Shown piece after piece: positions 1 to 7,097 of a stretch of 10,386 nucleotides of DNA; position 1 is the stretch's first letter, and every line of letters starts with the position of its first letter. The position numbers were made by a program, and so were the translations under genes. The DNA is from Quisquiliibacterium sp. (lineage in GTDB: Bacteria; Pseudomonadota; Gammaproteobacteria; Burkholderiales; Burkholderiaceae_E): the NCBI GenBank assembly GCA_030830765.1, contig JAURMJ010000420.1:1-10386 (forward strand), written 5' to 3'. The notes beneath the pieces were generated by a model. It did not search any database, was not told the DNA's origin, and saw nothing but the letters and a program-made list of their open reading frames with translations.

Positions 1-1052
1 CGCATGTCGTCACCGGTGATCTCAACCTTGGCCTTCTTGGCGATTTCGTTTTCGTCGATGTATTTCTTGATGACGCGGGTCATCGCATTGCGCAACGCAG
101 TCAGGTGTGTGCCACCATCGCGCTGCGGAATGTTGTTCGTGAAGCAGAGCACCTGCTCGCTGTAGCCGTCATTCCATTGCATCGCGACGTCAACGCCGAT
201 CTGCAAACCAGCCTCGGTGTCCTTGCTGCCCGTGGCATGAAACACCGTCGGGTGCAGCGCCGACTTGGTGCGATTGATGTATTCAACGAAGCCTTTGACG
301 CCACCGGCAAAGGCGAAATCATCTTCCTTGCCCTGACGCTGATCGACGAGCTTGATCCGTACGCCGTTGTTCAGGAATGAAAGCTCACGCAGGCGCTTGG
401 CAAGAATCTCGTAGTGATACTCGACCGTGCCGAAAATGGTTTCGTCGGCCAGGAAGTGCACTTCTGTCCCACGTTTCTCGGTACTGCCAGTCACGCGGAT
501 CGGTGAACACTGAACTTTCTGACCTGGCATCAGGCCAGCGGCCTTCACGCCTTCAGGCACTTCAAGGTCAACCAGTTCGCGGTCCTGCGGAAAACCGCGC
601 TGGAACTCCATTGCGTGCAGCTTGCCATCGCGCTTGATCGTCAGGCGCAGCCATTTTGACAACGCACAGACGCAGGACACCCCCACACCATGCAGTCCAC
701 CCGAGACTTTGTAGCTGTTCTGATCAAATTTCCCACCGGCATGCAGCTCGGTCATGACGATTTCAGCAGCGCTTCGCTTGGGTTCGTGTTTGTCATCCCA
801 TTTGATGCCGGTCGGGATACCCCGTCCATTATCAGTGACAGAAATTGAGTTGTCGGTATGGATGGTGACGACGATTTCGTCGCAATGACCAGCCAGCGAC
901 TCGTCGATCGCATTGTCGACCACCTCAAAAACAAGGTGATGCAGCCCTGTGCCATCGGAGGTATCACCGATGTACATGCCAGGCCGTTTACGGACGGCCT
1001 CCAGGCCTTCGAGAATCTGGATCGAGGAGGAATCGTAGTTCTGTTCTGTCAT
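1..1052 (-). CDS. gyrB: DNA gyrase subunit B, N-terminal 350 residues (cut by window edge)
   Basis: GyrB is the ATPase subunit of the A2B2 type II topoisomerase that introduces negative supercoils. The visible part is the GHKL ATPase domain and most of the transducer domain. Seen directly: [10 protein letters not shown] (residues 21-30), [10 protein letters not shown] (42-51) with the catalytic Glu43 and Mg-binding Asn47, DNGRGIP (74-80) with Asp74, HAGGKFD (104-110), and the ATP-lid glycines in [10 protein letters not shown] (117-126). The segment [10 protein letters not shown] after the GRGIP loop is longer than in E. coli and typical of betaproteobacteria. The frame is open from the ATG to the window edge; the TOPRIM and C-terminal parts (family about 800 residues) lie outside. 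AGAGGT at 1059-1064, 6 nt before the ATG, supports the start. The gene begins 20 bp after the dnaN stop, so the two are probably co-transcribed. One oddity is Cys129 where homologues usually have Asn (VNALS). Confidence 0.97.
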   Translation of the reverse strand, partial: MTEQNYDSSSIQILEGLEAVRKRPGMYIGDTSDGTGLHHLVFEVVDNAIDESLAGHCDEIVVTIHTDNSISVTDNGRGIPTGIKWDDKHEPKRSAAEIVMTELHAGGKFDQNSYKVSGGLHGVGVSCVCALSKWLRLTIKRDGKLHAMEFQRGFPQDRELVDLEVPEGVKAAGLMPGQKVQCSPIRVTGSTEKRGTEVHFLADETIFGTVEYHYEILAKRLRELSFLNNGVRIKLVDQRQGKEDDFAFAGGVKGFVEYINRTKSALHPTVFHATGSKDTEAGLQIGVDVAMQWNDGYSEQVLCFTNNIPQRDGGTHLTALRNAMTRVIKKYIDENEIAKKAKVEITGDDM

Positions 1053-1072
1053 GCAGTTACCTCTGGTGTCCG

Positions 1073-2182
1073 TCAGATCCGCATCGGCATCACGACGTAA
1101 CGGAAGCTTTCGTCGCCGGGTACCGTGATTAATGCGCTGGTGTTGCCGTCGCCGAGTTCAAGCTGGATGCTTTCGGTTTTCAGATTGCCCAGCACGTCCT
1201 GCAGATAGCTGACGTTGAAACCGATTTCGATCGGGTCATTCGAGTAGTCGACTTCCAGTTCCTCCAGGGCTTCTTCCTGCTCAGCATTGCTGGTCTGGAT
1301 CTTGAGTGTGCCGGGCGTCAGTGAAAGGCGCACAGCGCGGAACTTGTCGGAGGTCAGGATCGACGCGCGCGACAGCGAAGAGGCAAGCATCTCGCGGCTC
1401 AGGACCAAGGACTTGGTGTATCCGCTCGGGATGACACGCTGGTAATCCGGAAACTTGCCTTCAACAAGCTTACTGACCATTTCGACTTCACCGAAGCGGA
1501 AACGGACCTGGTTCGTTGCAACATCGATCAGGACAGACTCATCGTTGTCGGCCAGCAGACGCTGCAACTCGAGCACCGTCTTGCGCGGGATGATCACCTC
1601 GTGGCGGGCCAGCGCCTCACCTTCGATCTCGGCCTGGCAGTAGGCAAGTCGATGACCATCGGTCGCGACAACGCGGATCACATTGCCGTCGGTCACCAGC
1701 AAAAGCCCGTTCAAGTAGTAGCGAATATCCTGCTGGGCCATTGCAAAGTGCACCATCTGGAACAGGTACTTGAGTTGCTTTTGCGGCAGTGAAAACGAGG
1801 CTGCGAATTGGGGATTGATGGCAACCGTGGGAAATTCTTCAGCGCCAAGGGTCTGCAGGGCGAACCGGCTCTTGCCGGCTTGAATCGTGGCCTTCTTGTT
1901 CGCAACAGAGATCGAGACTTCCGGACCTTCAGGCAGTGCGCGCAGAATATCGATCAGCTTGCGTGCTGACACTGTGGTCGCGGAATTCTCAGAACCGGCT
2001 CCCAAGGATGCCGTGGTCTGGATCTGGATTTCGACATCCGTCGCCAGAAACGAGATGGAATCACCTTCCTTGCGCAACAACACATTGGCAAGGATCGGCA
2101 GCGTATGTCTGCGCTCGACGATGCCAGCGACCGTTGAGAGCGGTTTGAGGATTGCGTCTCGAGTAGCTCTTATGAATTGCAT
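1073..2182 (-). CDS. dnaN: DNA polymerase III beta subunit (sliding clamp)
   Basis: DnaN is the ring-shaped homodimeric clamp that tethers DNA polymerase III to the template and acts as a docking platform for Hda, DNA ligase, MutS and other partners. The 369-residue length matches the family (366-371), which folds as three similar clamp domains of about 120 residues each. Seen: the N-terminal stretch [16 protein letters not shown] (residues 21-36), the ATDVEIQIQ segment of domain 1, [10 protein letters not shown] in domain 2, and the C-terminal VMPMRI, a near match to the usual MPMRL end that lines the partner-binding pocket. The ATG at 2182 is supported by an AGGAGA ribosome-binding site (complement of 2193-2198). 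It lies downstream of dnaA in the same orientation after 273 bp, and gyrB follows 20 bp later, the common dnaA-dnaN-gyrB order. No frameshift or missing segment is seen. Confidence 0.98.
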   Translation of the reverse strand: MQFIRATRDAILKPLSTVAGIVERRHTLPILANVLLRKEGDSISFLATDVEIQIQTTASLGAGSENSATTVSARKLIDILRALPEGPEVSISVANKKATIQAGKSRFALQTLGAEEFPTVAINPQFAASFSLPQKQLKYLFQMVHFAMAQQDIRYYLNGLLLVTDGNVIRVVATDGHRLAYCQAEIEGEALARHEVIIPRKTVLELQRLLADNDESVLIDVATNQVRFRFGEVEMVSKLVEGKFPDYQRVIPSGYTKSLVLSREMLASSLSRASILTSDKFRAVRLSLTPGTLKIQTSNAEQEEALEELEVDYSNDPIEIGFNVSYLQDVLGNLKTESIQLELGDGNTSALITVPGDESFRYVVMPMRI

Positions 2183-2455
2183 TTTTATTTATCTCCTCTT
2201 GGTGTTGTTCATGAGGACCGGTGATTTTCGTGGATAACTCGCGTTTTCCCTGCGCTGGCGCGGCTCTGCCGGCATTGATTTCCTGTGGACAGCCTGGTTC
2301 CAGCCTTGTGGACAAGTCCTGGGGTTTTGAAGCGTTCGTGCAAACCCTCGGGTTGTCCACAATTGATGCCTCTGCGATCCCCACGTTTCCCACAGCCCAG
2401 CTGCAGGACGGCATGGGCACGCAACAGGTTGTTGCGTGCGAGGGCATCAAGGCGA
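2183..2455. other. dnaA-dnaN intergenic region with DnaA-box-like cluster (possible origin segment)
   Basis: This 273-bp gap carries five 9-mers close to the DnaA box consensus TTATCCACA: 2229-2237 (CGTGGATAA, minus, one mismatch), 2284-2292 (TGTGGACAG, minus, two), 2307-2315 (TGTGGACAA, minus, one), 2353-2361 (TTGTCCACA, plus, one) and 2386-2394 (TTTCCCACA, plus, two, weak). The third and fourth form a perfect 10-bp inverted pair, TTGTGGACAA and TTGTCCACAA. On the dnaN side, 2181-2192 is twelve consecutive A/T bases overlapping the dnaN start. Boxes followed by an AT-rich element next to dnaN resemble the Bacillus subtilis oriC layout. That it acts here as an unwinding region or DnaA titration site is inference. 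Short open frames across it look like chance and are not called. Confidence 0.55.
2417..2439 (-). other. Perfect 9-bp stem-loop just downstream of dnaA
   Basis: GCACGCAAC at 2417-2425 and GTTGCGTGC at 2431-2439 are exact inverted repeats around a 5-nt loop. Read with dnaA, the hairpin begins about 16 nt after the stop codon. No T-run follows on the minus strand, so it is not a standard intrinsic terminator. It could stabilise the dnaA mRNA 3' end, attenuate read-through into dnaN, or be a structural element of the origin region. Confidence 0.5.
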
Positions 2456-3880
2456 TCAGCCACGTAGCGTCTGCTCGAGCACATGGATCTGGTGATTCAG
2501 GTCGGCATCATGCTGGCGGTGCTCGGTGATCTTGCGCATCGCATGCAGCACAGTTGTATGGTCTCGGCCACCGAAGGCTTCGCCGATTTCGGGCAGACTT
2601 TTCTGGGTAAGTTCCTTGGCCAGGTACATGGCAATCTGACGCGGCAGCACGATGTGTGCATGGCGGCGCTTGCTGTACATGTCTGCGGTCTTGATCTTGA
2701 AAAAATCAGCGACAGTTTTCTGGATAACCTCAACCGAAACCTGGCGACGATTCAGAGCCAGCAGATCTTCCAGTGATTCCTTGGCCAGTTCGAGGGAAAT
2801 GGATTTTTCTCGAAACCCGGCATAGGCAACCACACGTAACAGCGCGCCTTCAAGCTCACGCACATTCGAGCGCAGGTGTTTGGCAATAAAGAAGGCAACG
2901 TCTTCAGGCAGATTGGCCGATTGCTGCTCGGCCTTCTTGAGCAGGATTGCGACACGCATCTCGAGTTCCGGCGGTTCGATGGCCACGATCAGTCCGGAGT
3001 CGAAGCGGGAAATCAGCCGTTCTTCAATGCCAGAGATCTCTTTTGGATAGGTGTCACAGGTGATGATGATCTGCTTGCGGGCTGCGTATAGGGCGTCAAA
3101 GGTATAGAAGAACTCTTCCTGAGTGCGCGGTTTACCCGACAGGAACTGGATGTCGTCGATCAGCAGCAGATCGAGCGATTGGTAGTAAGCCTTGAGTTCT
3201 TCTGAGGTCTTACGCTGGATGGCGCGGACCATTTCATCAAAATATTCCTGCGCATGGATGTAACGGACCTTGGCCGACGGAACGCGATCGATGAAGGCAT
3301 TGCCGACGGCATGAATCAGGTGTGTCTTGCCCAGACCGACCCCGCCATACAGGAACAAGGGGTTGTAACTGCCCGGTTTTTCGACAACTTGCAGCGCGGT
3401 TGCACGAGCCATCTGGTTGGCTTTACCGGTGACGAAGTTCTCGAAGGTCAACTCAGGACGCATGCGGCTGCGATCCGAGAGCTGCGCATTGCGCGGTCCG
3501 GCCGAGGAGCCACTGGCGATCTGATCAGCTGGGCTGCCGGACTGATGGTTGGTTGAGGTCTGTTCAGCCCGCCCGGCCAACGCCGGAAAGCGAGTGGCGA
3601 TCACCGGCTGGTTGTCAGGTGCTCCTGTCTGCACCGTCGCTGAAACTTCAAATTCGACGCGCGTCATCGGCCCGAGCAGTTGTCCTGCCAGCTGTGTGAT
3701 GCGGGCACCGAACTGGGTGCGTACCCAATTGAGTTTGAATTGATTCGGTACGCCCAGACGGAGCAGGTGCTCACTTTCATCGTAACCCAGGTAGACCAGT
3801 GGCTTGATCCAGGTTTTATACAGCTGTGTGGGCACCTCGTTTTCGAGTTGCTCAGCACATGCTAGCCATTGATCCTGCAT
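2456..3880 (-). CDS. dnaA: Chromosomal replication initiator protein DnaA
   Basis: DnaA is the AAA+ ATPase that binds DnaA boxes at oriC, melts the origin and recruits DnaB helicase. At 474 residues it has normal length. Domain I (about 1-80) contains the interaction helix WIKPL; a polar linker (about 85-140, rich in Ser, Ala, Gln and Asn) is domain II; the AAA+ core starts near LTFENFVTG (144-152). Seen: Walker [10 protein letters not shown] (179-187), Walker [10 protein letters not shown] (238-246), the arginine-finger segment ERLISRF (287-293) with Arg292, and the sensor 2 segment SNVRELEGA (338-346). Domain IV is a helix-turn-helix with the DnaA signature from PRQIAMYL to [11 protein letters not shown] (413-447). 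The ATG at 3880 gives the expected N-terminus (MQDQW), but no clear Shine-Dalgarno sequence precedes it. The gene diverges from rpmH across a region with DnaA boxes, which suggests autoregulation. Confidence 0.98.
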   Translation of the reverse strand: MQDQWLACAEQLENEVPTQLYKTWIKPLVYLGYDESEHLLRLGVPNQFKLNWVRTQFGARITQLAGQLLGPMTRVEFEVSATVQTGAPDNQPVIATRFPALAGRAEQTSTNHQSGSPADQIASGSSAGPRNAQLSDRSRMRPELTFENFVTGKANQMARATALQVVEKPGSYNPLFLYGGVGLGKTHLIHAVGNAFIDRVPSAKVRYIHAQEYFDEMVRAIQRKTSEELKAYYQSLDLLLIDDIQFLSGKPRTQEEFFYTFDALYAARKQIIITCDTYPKEISGIEERLISRFDSGLIVAIEPPELEMRVAILLKKAEQQSANLPEDVAFFIAKHLRSNVRELEGALLRVVAYAGFREKSISLELAKESLEDLLALNRRQVSVEVIQKTVADFFKIKTADMYSKRRHAHIVLPRQIAMYLAKELTQKSLPEIGEAFGGRDHTTVLHAMRKITEHRQHDADLNHQIHVLEQTLRG

Positions 3881-3921
3881 TGTCTGTTACGGTCTTGGCG
3901 AGGTTTGATGTGGAGCGTTGA

Positions 3922-3930
3922 TGTGGAAAA
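3922..3930 (-). promoter_or_regulatory. DnaA box
   Basis: TGTGGAAAA on the plus strand is TTTTCCACA on the minus strand, an exact match to the consensus TTWTNCACA. It lies 42 bp upstream of the dnaA start codon, inside the probable dnaA leader. Confidence 0.65.
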
Positions 3931-4007
3931 AGTAAACCGACAGCTCGCGCCGATCGAGACAGGGATTCCAGATGGACCCTCGAGGATGAGCGTGAGACGA
4001 GCCGGGT

Positions 4008-4036
4008 ATTGTATCGCGTTAAATAGAGTTTTCCAC
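4008..4036 (-). promoter_or_regulatory. Candidate dnaA promoter
   Basis: On the minus strand, TACAAT (complement of 4008-4013) matches the sigma70 -10 consensus at five of six bases. Seventeen bp upstream is GTGGAA (complement of 4031-4036), a poor -35 with three of six matches. The -35 falls inside the DnaA box at 4029-4037, so bound DnaA could repress this promoter. Transcription would start near 4001, leaving a leader of about 120 nt. The -10 is convincing; the rest is inference. Confidence 0.4.
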
Positions 4037-4037
4037 A
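4029..4037 (+). promoter_or_regulatory. DnaA box
   Basis: TTTTCCACA is an exact TTWTNCACA match, in inverted orientation to the box at 3922-3930. It lies 10 bp upstream of the rpmH -35 hexamer and overlaps the candidate dnaA -35, so it is placed to influence both divergent genes as well as origin function. Confidence 0.65.
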
Positions 4038-4046
4038 GGGATCTGA

Positions 4047-4075
4047 TTGACGAAAGGAGTCATATCGGTTGTAAT
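4047..4075 (+). promoter_or_regulatory. rpmH sigma70-type promoter
   Basis: TTGACG (4047-4052) and TGTAAT (4070-4075) each differ from the consensus hexamers by one base and are separated by exactly 17 bp. The predicted start near 4081-4082 gives a leader of about 22 nt before the rpmH ATG. A strong promoter fits the high demand for ribosomal protein bL34 and probably drives the whole rpmH-rnpA-yidD-yidC cluster. Confidence 0.7.
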
Positions 4076-4103
4076 GGAGGGCTTTTTCGTTTGAGAGTTC
4101 AAC

Positions 4104-4238
4104 ATGAAACGTACCTATCAACCCTCGGTGGTGCGTCGCAAGCGCACGCACGGCTTTCTAGTTCGCATGAAGACCCGCGGTGGTCGCGGAGTTATTCGCG
4201 CTCGTCGCGCCAAGGGCCGTCATCGCCTGGGCGTCTGA
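4104..4238 (+). CDS. rpmH: 50S ribosomal protein bL34
   Basis: bL34 is a very small, highly basic protein of the large ribosomal subunit that binds 23S rRNA. The 44 residues begin with the family signature MKRTYQPS, continue with RRKRTHGF (11-18) and end with [11 protein letters not shown]. The short C-terminus without the SK tail of E. coli is normal for betaproteobacteria. Nearly half of the residues are Arg, Lys or His. It is the first gene to the right of the origin region, about 22 nt downstream of a good promoter start; the Shine-Dalgarno sequence is weak (GAGAG). It is followed by rnpA after 70 bp. The frame is too short for many gene finders but the identity is unambiguous. Confidence 0.97.
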   Translation: MKRTYQPSVVRRKRTHGFLVRMKTRGGRGVIRARRAKGRHRLGV

Positions 4239-4308
4239 AGCCGGCTGCCCGGTTAATCCCGCGCAGCTTGATCGGGACCGCGCTTGAGTCGGCCCGAGGT
4301 TTCCCAAC

Positions 4309-4821
4309 GTGGCCCGGCAAAGCGCTGACCCGGTTTTCGCGGTCCTGGCGCGCAAGCGACCGGATTTTTTCACAGCGCATTTCGGTTTGACTGTGCTTCT
4401 GGACGCGAATCCGAGCGCATTTTCGGATGCGGGTTTGCGCGCGCACGAAGCATCTGCTGCGCAATGTCAACACGTTCCGGAACAGGGTCCGGAGTGCCGT
4501 CAGTCAGCGCCGATCCTCGGCTTTTCGGTCCCTAAGCGGGTCTTGGCACGGGCAGTGGATCGCAATGCAGTCAGGCGGGTTGCACGTGAAGCCTGGCGAG
4601 CCGCGGGCTGGAATCCGGATCGCAGGCCTCAGGCCGCGATGATCAAACTGCGGGGTCGTGACCCGACCTGGGCCCAGATGTCGCGTCCGGCGCTCAAGAA
4701 GGTATGGCGCGCTGAGCTCGAAGAACTGATCGCCAGATTTAATTCCGGGCAACGTGGGTCAGCCGCCAAGGGCGCACTGAAAGCCAAGGGATCCACAGTA
4801 CGGAGGCCGGTAGGTCAATGA
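4309..4821 (+). CDS. rnpA: Ribonuclease P protein component, long variant with GTG start
   Basis: RnpA is the protein cofactor of RNase P, which removes tRNA 5' leaders. The signature RNAVRRVAREAWR (residues 85-97) matches the family RNR motif that contacts the RNase P RNA. FAVLARKR (10-17) and HFGLTV (24-29) match the first helix and strand. At 170 residues it exceeds the usual 110-140: a segment of about 25-30 residues (roughly 35-65, with Cys53 and Cys63) is inserted before APILGFSVPKR, and a basic tail follows residue 145. GTG at 4309 is the only usable start: an in-frame stop lies at 4285-4287 with no start codon between, and GAGG (4296-4299) sits 9 nt upstream. This start lacks the Phe/Leu-Pro found near the N-terminus of many proteobacterial homologues, although an in-frame Phe-Pro pair sits just before the GTG. 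The stop overlaps the yidD start (ATGA), indicating translational coupling. Confidence 0.9.
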   Translation: MARQSADPVFAVLARKRPDFFTAHFGLTVLLDANPSAFSDAGLRAHEASAAQCQHVPEQGPECRQSAPILGFSVPKRVLARAVDRNAVRRVAREAWRAAGWNPDRRPQAAMIKLRGRDPTWAQMSRPALKKVWRAELEELIARFNSGQRGSAAKGALKAKGSTVRRPVGQ

Positions 4822-5171
4822 TCCGGATCATTGCGTCAGTCATGTCCGTCGTGCGGCGTGGTCTCGTCAAGCTGCTGGCCATGCCGATCCACCTGTACCG
4901 ATACGCGATCAGTCCGATGCTGCCGCCGAGCTGTCGCTTTTATCCGACCTGTTCGGAATACGCGTTGCAGGCGCTGCGTGAACATGGGCCGCTAGGCGGA
5001 AGCTGGCTTGCTGTGAGGCGGATCTGTCGATGCCATCCGTGGAACAACGGCGGGCTGGATCCAGTTCCTGATAAATTCGCGCCTTCGACATACTCCAGGA
5101 CTGCCTTCCTGGCATCCCTTTCCCGCTGGCCCGCCGCACAACGCGGCAAGCCACCTGCAAGAACGGATTGA
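4818..5171 (+). CDS. yidD: Membrane protein insertion efficiency factor YidD
   Basis: YidD is a small membrane-associated protein that improves YidC-dependent insertion of inner-membrane proteins. The conserved core is visible in order: YRYAISPMLPPSCRFYPTCS (residues 27-46) with Cys39 and Cys45, EYALQALREHG (47-57), GSWLAVRRICRCHPW (61-75) and GGLDPVP (78-84). An amphipathic N-terminal helix (about 1-25) precedes it. The ATG at 4818 overlaps the rnpA stop by four bases; a later ATG at 4842 is possible. The protein is 117 residues, longer than E. coli YidD (85), because about 33 residues rich in Ser, Ala, Pro and Arg follow the DPVP motif. It ends 4 bp before yidC, consistent with joint synthesis of the two partners. 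Confidence 0.95.
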   Translation: MIRIIASVMSVVRRGLVKLLAMPIHLYRYAISPMLPPSCRFYPTCSEYALQALREHGPLGGSWLAVRRICRCHPWNNGGLDPVPDKFAPSTYSRTAFLASLSRWPAAQRGKPPARTD

Positions 5172-5175
5172 ATCA

Positions 5176-6933
5176 ATGCAACAGATGCAACGCACCATCC
5201 TGTGGATCGTGTTCTCGATGTCACTGCTCTTCTTGTGGGACAACTGGCAGCGGCACAATGGCAATCCAAGCTTTTTTGGTCCACCGGCGGCATCTGAGTC
5301 CACATCCAAGGGCACTGCGGCGCCGGGTGCTGCAACATCCGGTCAGCAAGGCGTTTCGAGTGCCAAGACGGATGCGAGCATTCCGTCGGTTCCGGCTGCG
5401 CCCAGCGACAAGCCAGCCGTCCCGGTGCCAAATGCGGCTGCCAGCACGGCGAGTCGGGCCAAACCGCTGGTCATGGGCAATGATGTGCTGGCGCTTCAGA
5501 TCGATCCGGTCGGTGCTCAGGTCATCCGTGCCGAATTGCTCAAGCACAAGGCGTCTGCTTACGATACAGACAACAAGAACTTCGTCTTGCTGCACGACCT
5601 GCCGGGGCAGGTCTATACCGCGCAAAGTGGTCTGGTGGGTGCTGCACAGGGCTCGAGCTTTCCGACCCATCGCAGCCGCTTCAGCATCGAGCAGGGCCCT
5701 AGTCCGGTCAATGGCAGCGGCACGCAGCTGAAGCTCGCGGCGGAAGACGGCGGCGTAAAGTTGATTCGCACCTACACGCTGAAACCAGGCTCGTATGTGA
5801 TTGAAGTGGCCGATGAGGTGGTCAATCTGACCGAGGCCGCCATCAAGCCGACGCTGTACATGCAGTTGACCCGCGATGGCAACAAGCCGCCCGGAGAGTC
5901 GCATTTCTACAGTACCTACACCGGGCCTGTTGTTTATACCGAGGAAGGCAAGTTCCAAAAGGTCGATTTCTCAAGCATCGAGAAAGGCAAGGCAGAACAT
6001 TCGAAATCAGCCAAGGATGGCTGGGCCGGCATCATCCAGCATTATTTCGTGTCAGCCTGGCTGCCCACCGAGAATGCCCAACGCGAGTATTTCACGCGAA
6101 AGATTGATGCGAACCTGTATGCAGTGGGTGCCCTGCAGCCACTGGGCGAGATTGCACCCAAGGCCAGTAGCAGTATCAAGACCCGGTTGCTGGTGGCACC
6201 GCAGGACCAACGCATGCTGGAGACGGTTGCCCCGGGCCTGGATTTGACGGTCGACTATGGTTGGCTGACGGCGATTGCCAAGCCGATCTTTGCGCTGCTC
6301 CAATTCCTGCACGGTCTGGTCGGGAACTGGGGTTGGGCGATTGTGTTGCTGACGATCGTTATCAAGACCGTGTTCTTCCCGCTGCAGGCCGCGAGCTACC
6401 GCTCGATGGCCCGCATGAAGGCTGTGACGCCGCGCCTGCAGCAATTGCGTGAGCGATATGGAAATGATCGCGTGAAGATGAATCAGGCGATGATGGAGTT
6501 GTACAAGGAAGAGAAGATCAACCCGATTGGCGGCTGCCTGCCGATCGTGGTTCAGATTCCGGTCTTTATCGCCCTCTACTGGGTATTGCTGGCCTCTGTT
6601 GAGATGCGCAATGCGCCGTGGATTGGCTGGATCACCGATCTGGCTGCGCCTGACACGCTGTTCGGCACGATTCCGTTCATTGACATGCCGTTTGGTTTGC
6701 TGCCGCTGATCATGGCGGTCACGATGTTCATTCAGGTCAAGCTGAATCCGACGCCGCCCGATCCGGTGCAGGCCAAGGTGATGATGGCGATGCCCCTGGT
6801 GTTCTCGGTGATGTTCTTCTCGTTCCCGGCGGGTCTGGTGCTGTACTGGCTTGTGAACAACATTTATTCGATTGCGCAGCAGTGGTTCATCACCCGTACG
6901 ATTGGTAAGCAGGCTGCCAAGAAGCGCAGTTGA
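5176..6933 (+). CDS. yidC: Membrane protein insertase YidC
   Basis: YidC inserts and folds inner-membrane proteins, alone or with SecYEG. The 585 residues show the Gram-negative layout: an N-terminal membrane anchor (about 5-22, TILWIVFSMSLLFLW), an Ala/Ser/Pro-rich linker (about 30-95), a large periplasmic domain (to about 360), then five core membrane segments near 366-404, 452-477, 506-523 and a pair within 535-571. Seen: the cytoplasmic hairpin after SMARMKAVTPR, the signature INPIGGCLPIVVQIPVFIAL, LNPTPPDPVQAK, and the FPAGLVLYWLVNN segment. The groove Arg of E. coli YidC (Arg366) is Lys here, as in other betaproteobacteria, so the positive charge is kept. The first ATG is chosen; a second at 5185 (MQRTILW) is possible because neither has a strong Shine-Dalgarno sequence. 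A basic tail (KQAAKKRS) could contact ribosomes. It is the last gene before a terminator. Confidence 0.97.
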   Translation: MQQMQRTILWIVFSMSLLFLWDNWQRHNGNPSFFGPPAASESTSKGTAAPGAATSGQQGVSSAKTDASIPSVPAAPSDKPAVPVPNAAASTASRAKPLVMGNDVLALQIDPVGAQVIRAELLKHKASAYDTDNKNFVLLHDLPGQVYTAQSGLVGAAQGSSFPTHRSRFSIEQGPSPVNGSGTQLKLAAEDGGVKLIRTYTLKPGSYVIEVADEVVNLTEAAIKPTLYMQLTRDGNKPPGESHFYSTYTGPVVYTEEGKFQKVDFSSIEKGKAEHSKSAKDGWAGIIQHYFVSAWLPTENAQREYFTRKIDANLYAVGALQPLGEIAPKASSSIKTRLLVAPQDQRMLETVAPGLDLTVDYGWLTAIAKPIFALLQFLHGLVGNWGWAIVLLTIVIKTVFFPLQAASYRSMARMKAVTPRLQQLRERYGNDRVKMNQAMMELYKEEKINPIGGCLPIVVQIPVFIALYWVLLASVEMRNAPWIGWITDLAAPDTLFGTIPFIDMPFGLLPLIMAVTMFIQVKLNPTPPDPVQAKVMMAMPLVFSVMFFSFPAGLVLYWLVNNIYSIAQQWFITRTIGKQAAKKRS

Positions 6934-6949
6934 TACGCTTTGAAGCTGG

Positions 6950-6972
6950 TGCATCGGGTTGACCCCGATGCA
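6950..6972 (+). other. Stem-loop downstream of yidC
   Basis: TGCATCGGG (6950-6958) and CCCGATGCA (6964-6972) form a perfect 9-bp stem with a 5-nt loop, 16 nt after the yidC stop. No T-run follows, so it is probably an mRNA 3'-end hairpin working together with the terminator 20 bp further on. Confidence 0.5.
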
Positions 6973-6991
6973 GGGCAGATACGTTCAGACC

Positions 6992-7016
6992 GGGGCTGCC
7001 AGTGGCGGCCCTTTTT
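6992..7016 (+). terminator. Intrinsic terminator of the rpmH-rnpA-yidD-yidC cluster
   Basis: GGGCTGCC (6993-7000) pairs with GGCGGCCC (7004-7011), with one G-U wobble and a 3-nt loop, followed at once by five T residues (7012-7016). This is a typical rho-independent terminator and separates the yidC cluster from mnmE. Confidence 0.8.
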
Positions 7017-7017
7017 C

Positions 7018-7033
7018 ATGCACTGGTTTTCCA
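7018..7033 (+). repeat. 16-bp direct repeat, copy 1
   Basis: ATGCACTGGTTTTCCA occurs here and again exactly 90 bp downstream. Copy 1 also forms a small hairpin, ACTGG-TTTT-CCAGT (7022-7035), directly behind the terminator T-run; copy 2 does not keep this pairing. Confidence 0.7.
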
Positions 7034-7097
7034 GTCGTTGTACTGCGGGTTCTGAACAGGATATTCAGATTGTCATCCACGGCTATTCAACGGGTTT

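Larger units (their letters stand above)
3881..4103. other. Divergent dnaA-rpmH intergenic region, probable part of oriC
   Basis: The 223 bp between divergent dnaA and rpmH hold two perfect TTTTCCACA DnaA boxes in opposite orientation (3922-3930 and 4029-4037), a moderately AT-rich stretch around 4007-4034, and promoters for both flanking genes. All genes in the window point away from this site, as expected for genes co-oriented with replication leaving a bidirectional origin. In pseudomonads the characterised oriC lies between rpmH and dnaA, which supports the call by analogy. No run of E. coli-like 13-mers is visible, so the melting site itself cannot be placed. Confidence 0.6.

Noticed and set aside
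3909..3917. TGTGGAGCG as another DnaA box upstream of dnaA
   Set aside because: It departs from the consensus in too many of the last positions to be supported.
3869..4390. A 173-codon plus-strand frame across the dnaA-rpmH gap, rpmH and early rnpA
   Set aside because: It overlaps rpmH in another frame and spans the probable origin; no family resemblance is seen.
5221..5958. A 245-codon minus-strand frame opposite the 5' half of yidC
   Set aside because: Same reason: no motif and fully antisense to a clear gene.
6052..6954. A 300-codon minus-strand frame opposite yidC
   Set aside because: Rich in His, Arg and Gln with no domain; it mirrors the codon pattern of the strongly supported yidC.
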